Source: Ignavibacteria bacterium
GTDB taxonomy: Bacteria; Bacteroidota; Ignavibacteria; UBA10030; SZUA-254
Length of the DNA: 64,000 bases
Assembly (NCBI GenBank): GCA_016178595.1
Contig: JACOSY010000020.1
Location: forward strand, 1-64,000
Reading direction: 5' to 3'
How positions within the stretch are numbered: the stretch's first letter is position 1; every line of letters starts with the position of its first letter. Below, one piece after another: positions 62,310 to 64,000 of the stretch. The notes below the pieces were generated by a model. That model worked only from the letters and a program-made list of their open reading frames with translations, did no database searches and was not told the DNA's origin. The translations under genes and the position numbers were made by a program.

Positions 62310-62912
62310 ATGAAGATCTTGTACTCCATTCTTGCTGCTGTGCTTCTCATGCCGGCGCCGGCCATACGCGCGCAAGATGAGGGAGAACAACCGCCATTTA
62401 TCTTTACCGTGTACGGCGGTCTGTTCTTTCCATCAAATGTTCATTTCAAGGATGTCTACAATTCCCAGTCGGAATTATTATACGGATTCGGCGCCACACT
62501 GCCGCTTGGCGGCACCATGTTCCTCGCAGGCGATTTGGCGCTGTTCAAGGCCGAAGCATTCGTCGATCCGTCTCAGGATAGCAGCATCGAGCTTCAAGAG
62601 CGTTTTTATCACCTCGGTATCATCAGCAAGCAGCCCGTTGAGAAAAGACTCTTCCTCCGCTTGACGGGTGGTCTCAACTATGTTACGATCAAGCAGCGAA
62701 TGACCAGTCCACAATCTCCGGAACGTTCAACCGAAGCCGAGAAAAAGATCGGCTACTTCGGCGGCATCGGCATCGAACAAATGTTTGAAGATGGAAAAGC
62801 ATCCCTCTTCGGCGACGTCATCTATGACTACCGGCGGTCGCATCAGAAAGAATTAGAAGGCGACTTCGGCGGCGTGCGACTGGTTGTGGGGATGCATCTC
62901 TTCCTATTCTAA
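62310..62912 (+). CDS. Outer-membrane beta-barrel protein
   Basis: 200 aa. A signal peptide (MKILYSILAAVLLMPAPAIRAQ) precedes strands of a small barrel (FTVYGGLFFPSNVHF, FLRLTGGLNYVTI, KIGYFGGIGIEQMF, VRLVVGMHLFLF) and a terminal Phe. It sits within the sugar-uptake operon, 9 bp after the permease, and could help pass the glycan or stabilise the envelope part of the system. Confidence 0.8.
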   Translation: MKILYSILAAVLLMPAPAIRAQDEGEQPPFIFTVYGGLFFPSNVHFKDVYNSQSELLYGFGATLPLGGTMFLAGDLALFKAEAFVDPSQDSSIELQERFYHLGIISKQPVEKRLFLRLTGGLNYVTIKQRMTSPQSPERSTEAEKKIGYFGGIGIEQMFEDGKASLFGDVIYDYRRSHQKELEGDFGGVRLVVGMHLFLF

Positions 62913-62941
62913 GAACATTGCTCTTATCAAGGAGAACTTTC

Positions 62942-64000
62942 ATGCGTACTCTCTCGATCACAACGATCTGTCTTCTCATACTCTCATCAATATCCGTTTC
63001 TCAAACCAACGTCGATAGGCTTCGACACATGCTCGATTCCATCGGTATGGCCGCATTCGATAACTGGAAGGCGAGTCCCGATCTTAAACTTATGCGGGGG
63101 GATCAGGGTGACCCCACAAAGCCCGGGTATGACGACTCACAGTGGGATAATCTCACGCTGAATCAATCGATCTACCCCGATTCATGTTGGATACGGAAAG
63201 AAATTACAATTCCGTCGCGTTATCTTGGCCAGCCCATCAAAGGGCCGATCACACTTTCTGTATCGGTCGACGATTATGGTTATCTCTGGGTGAATGGTGA
63301 AAGCAAAGGGTACTTCCCGTGGGATGGCGAGTTTGAACTGACGAAGGATGCCAGGCCCGGAGAAAAATTCTTGATTGTTATTAAAGCGATCAACACGGGT
63401 GGTCCGCTTCGCTTGATTCGAGCCGAAATGCGAACTACCCTGACATCAAGTCTCAAACATGCCATTGAGAATATTTCTCTGAGTTTCCGGGTAGGGCAAA
63501 AGCTGCTCGGCTTCGATACGTATCAGACGAATGCCAGAATCAAGGTCGATCCCAAAGTCGATAAGTCGAAAATGACGAAGGAAGAAAAAGAGCGCCTGGT
63601 ATCTCTGCTGCAAGAACAAGCATCGCGTCTCGATGTCGATGCACTCGGCAGAGGAGACACTGTCGCGTTCATGGCGTCGCTTAACGACGTTCGTGCCCGG
63701 CTTGTTCCAGTCAAGGAATTCGCCAAACGCTTCACGCTCTTTTTTGATGCCAATGCCCATATCGATGCCGCCTGGCTATGGCGGGATTGTGAAACGAAAG
63801 AAGTCTGCCACAATACATTCAACTCCGTCCTCGATATGATGGATGTGCGGCCGGACTTCACCTATACCCAGAGCGCTGCTGCGTATTATGATTGGATGGA
63901 GAAACTCTACCCCGATCTCTTCGAGCGAATGCGGCAGCGCGTGCAGGATGGCAGGTGGGAAGTGGTGGGCGGAATGTGGGTCGAGCCTGATTGCAATTTG
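62942..64000 (+). CDS. Alpha-mannosidase, GH38 family (3' end outside the window)
   Basis: 353 codons are visible and the frame is open at the window edge. AAGGAG lies seven bases before the ATG. It has a signal peptide (RTLSITTICLLILSSISVSQ), an N-terminal beta domain (ITLSVSVDDYGYLWVNGES) and the start of the GH38 catalytic domain, FFDANAHIDAAWLWRDCETK. The latter holds the zinc ligands His273 and Asp275. FTYTQSAAAYYDWMEKLYPDLF and GRWEVVGGMWVEPD follow, as is usual for the family (full length about 900-1100 aa). It would cleave mannose from glycans in the periplasm or outside, feeding the ABC transporter encoded upstream. Confidence 0.93.
   Translation, partial: MRTLSITTICLLILSSISVSQTNVDRLRHMLDSIGMAAFDNWKASPDLKLMRGDQGDPTKPGYDDSQWDNLTLNQSIYPDSCWIRKEITIPSRYLGQPIKGPITLSVSVDDYGYLWVNGESKGYFPWDGEFELTKDARPGEKFLIVIKAINTGGPLRLIRAEMRTTLTSSLKHAIENISLSFRVGQKLLGFDTYQTNARIKVDPKVDKSKMTKEEKERLVSLLQEQASRLDVDALGRGDTVAFMASLNDVRARLVPVKEFAKRFTLFFDANAHIDAAWLWRDCETKEVCHNTFNSVLDMMDVRPDFTYTQSAAAYYDWMEKLYPDLFERMRQRVQDGRWEVVGGMWVEPDCNL

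Overview
The window comes from a free-living Gram-negative bacterium of the Fibrobacteres-Chlorobi-Bacteroidota (FCB) group, most likely an Ignavibacteria-type lineage. A secreted protein ends in the YPNPFNPST type-IX-secretion tail typical of that group. LPS genes (waaA, a GT9 heptosyltransferase) and several outer-membrane barrels are present. The complete rrn operon (16S-tRNA-Ile-tRNA-Ala-23S-5S) looks compatible, but this placement is from reading the sequence, not from a tree.

Layout. 0-4 kb: a secreted four-repeat protein, a secreted protein with an IPTL-CTERM-like tail and a macro-domain protein. 4.4-8.5 kb: an LPS-core/cofactor operon (GT9, MOSC, waaA, larC). 8.6-14.4 kb: the rRNA operon with promoter, boxA-like antitermination sites and a 23S processing stem. 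14.4-23.3 kb: small accessory genes (HEPN-like protein, BNR propeller plus MoaD-like pair, an ArsR-controlled DoxX-thioredoxin unit, an S74-chaperone surface protein, a T9SS-tail protein, a FAD oxidoreductase) separated by repeats. 23.3-29.9 kb: a minus-strand respiratory/envelope gene cluster (Crp/Fnr regulator, universal stress protein, YceI, porin, YceI, Cys-rich protein, porin-cytochrome fusion, dihaem cytochrome c) with a Crp/Fnr-type palindrome. 30-38.5 kb: an accessory region with nth, a DUF559 protein, a decayed DNA methyltransferase, two unknown membrane proteins, a very large BNR propeller and a TIR-membrane-anchor / winged-helix pair. 38.7-52 kb: a nitrilase, a GT4 enzyme and a signalling cluster of two SpoIIE-type phosphatases and two Ser/Thr kinases. 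52-58 kb: a double thymidylate-kinase-like/HD fusion, CotH and an APC permease. 58.7-64 kb: a ribose-type sugar ABC transporter leading into a GH38 alpha-mannosidase cut by the window edge.

The most unusual signal is non-coding. The 3' end of 5S rRNA and the modules behind it (terminator T1, a GGTAGGACAG palindrome M, and hairpin T2) recur in whole or part at seven other places between 15 and 39 kb, with the 5S/T1/T2 pieces always in the plus orientation. One copy (21707-21883) carries an almost unchanged 64-nt 5S tail directly after a stop codon. T2 also contains a TTGAAT-N17-TATTTT promoter-like pair that sits immediately before the start codon of the next gene. Several other genes show a TTGACT/TTGACA-N17-TATATT-like promoter, some so close to the ATG that the mRNA would be leaderless.
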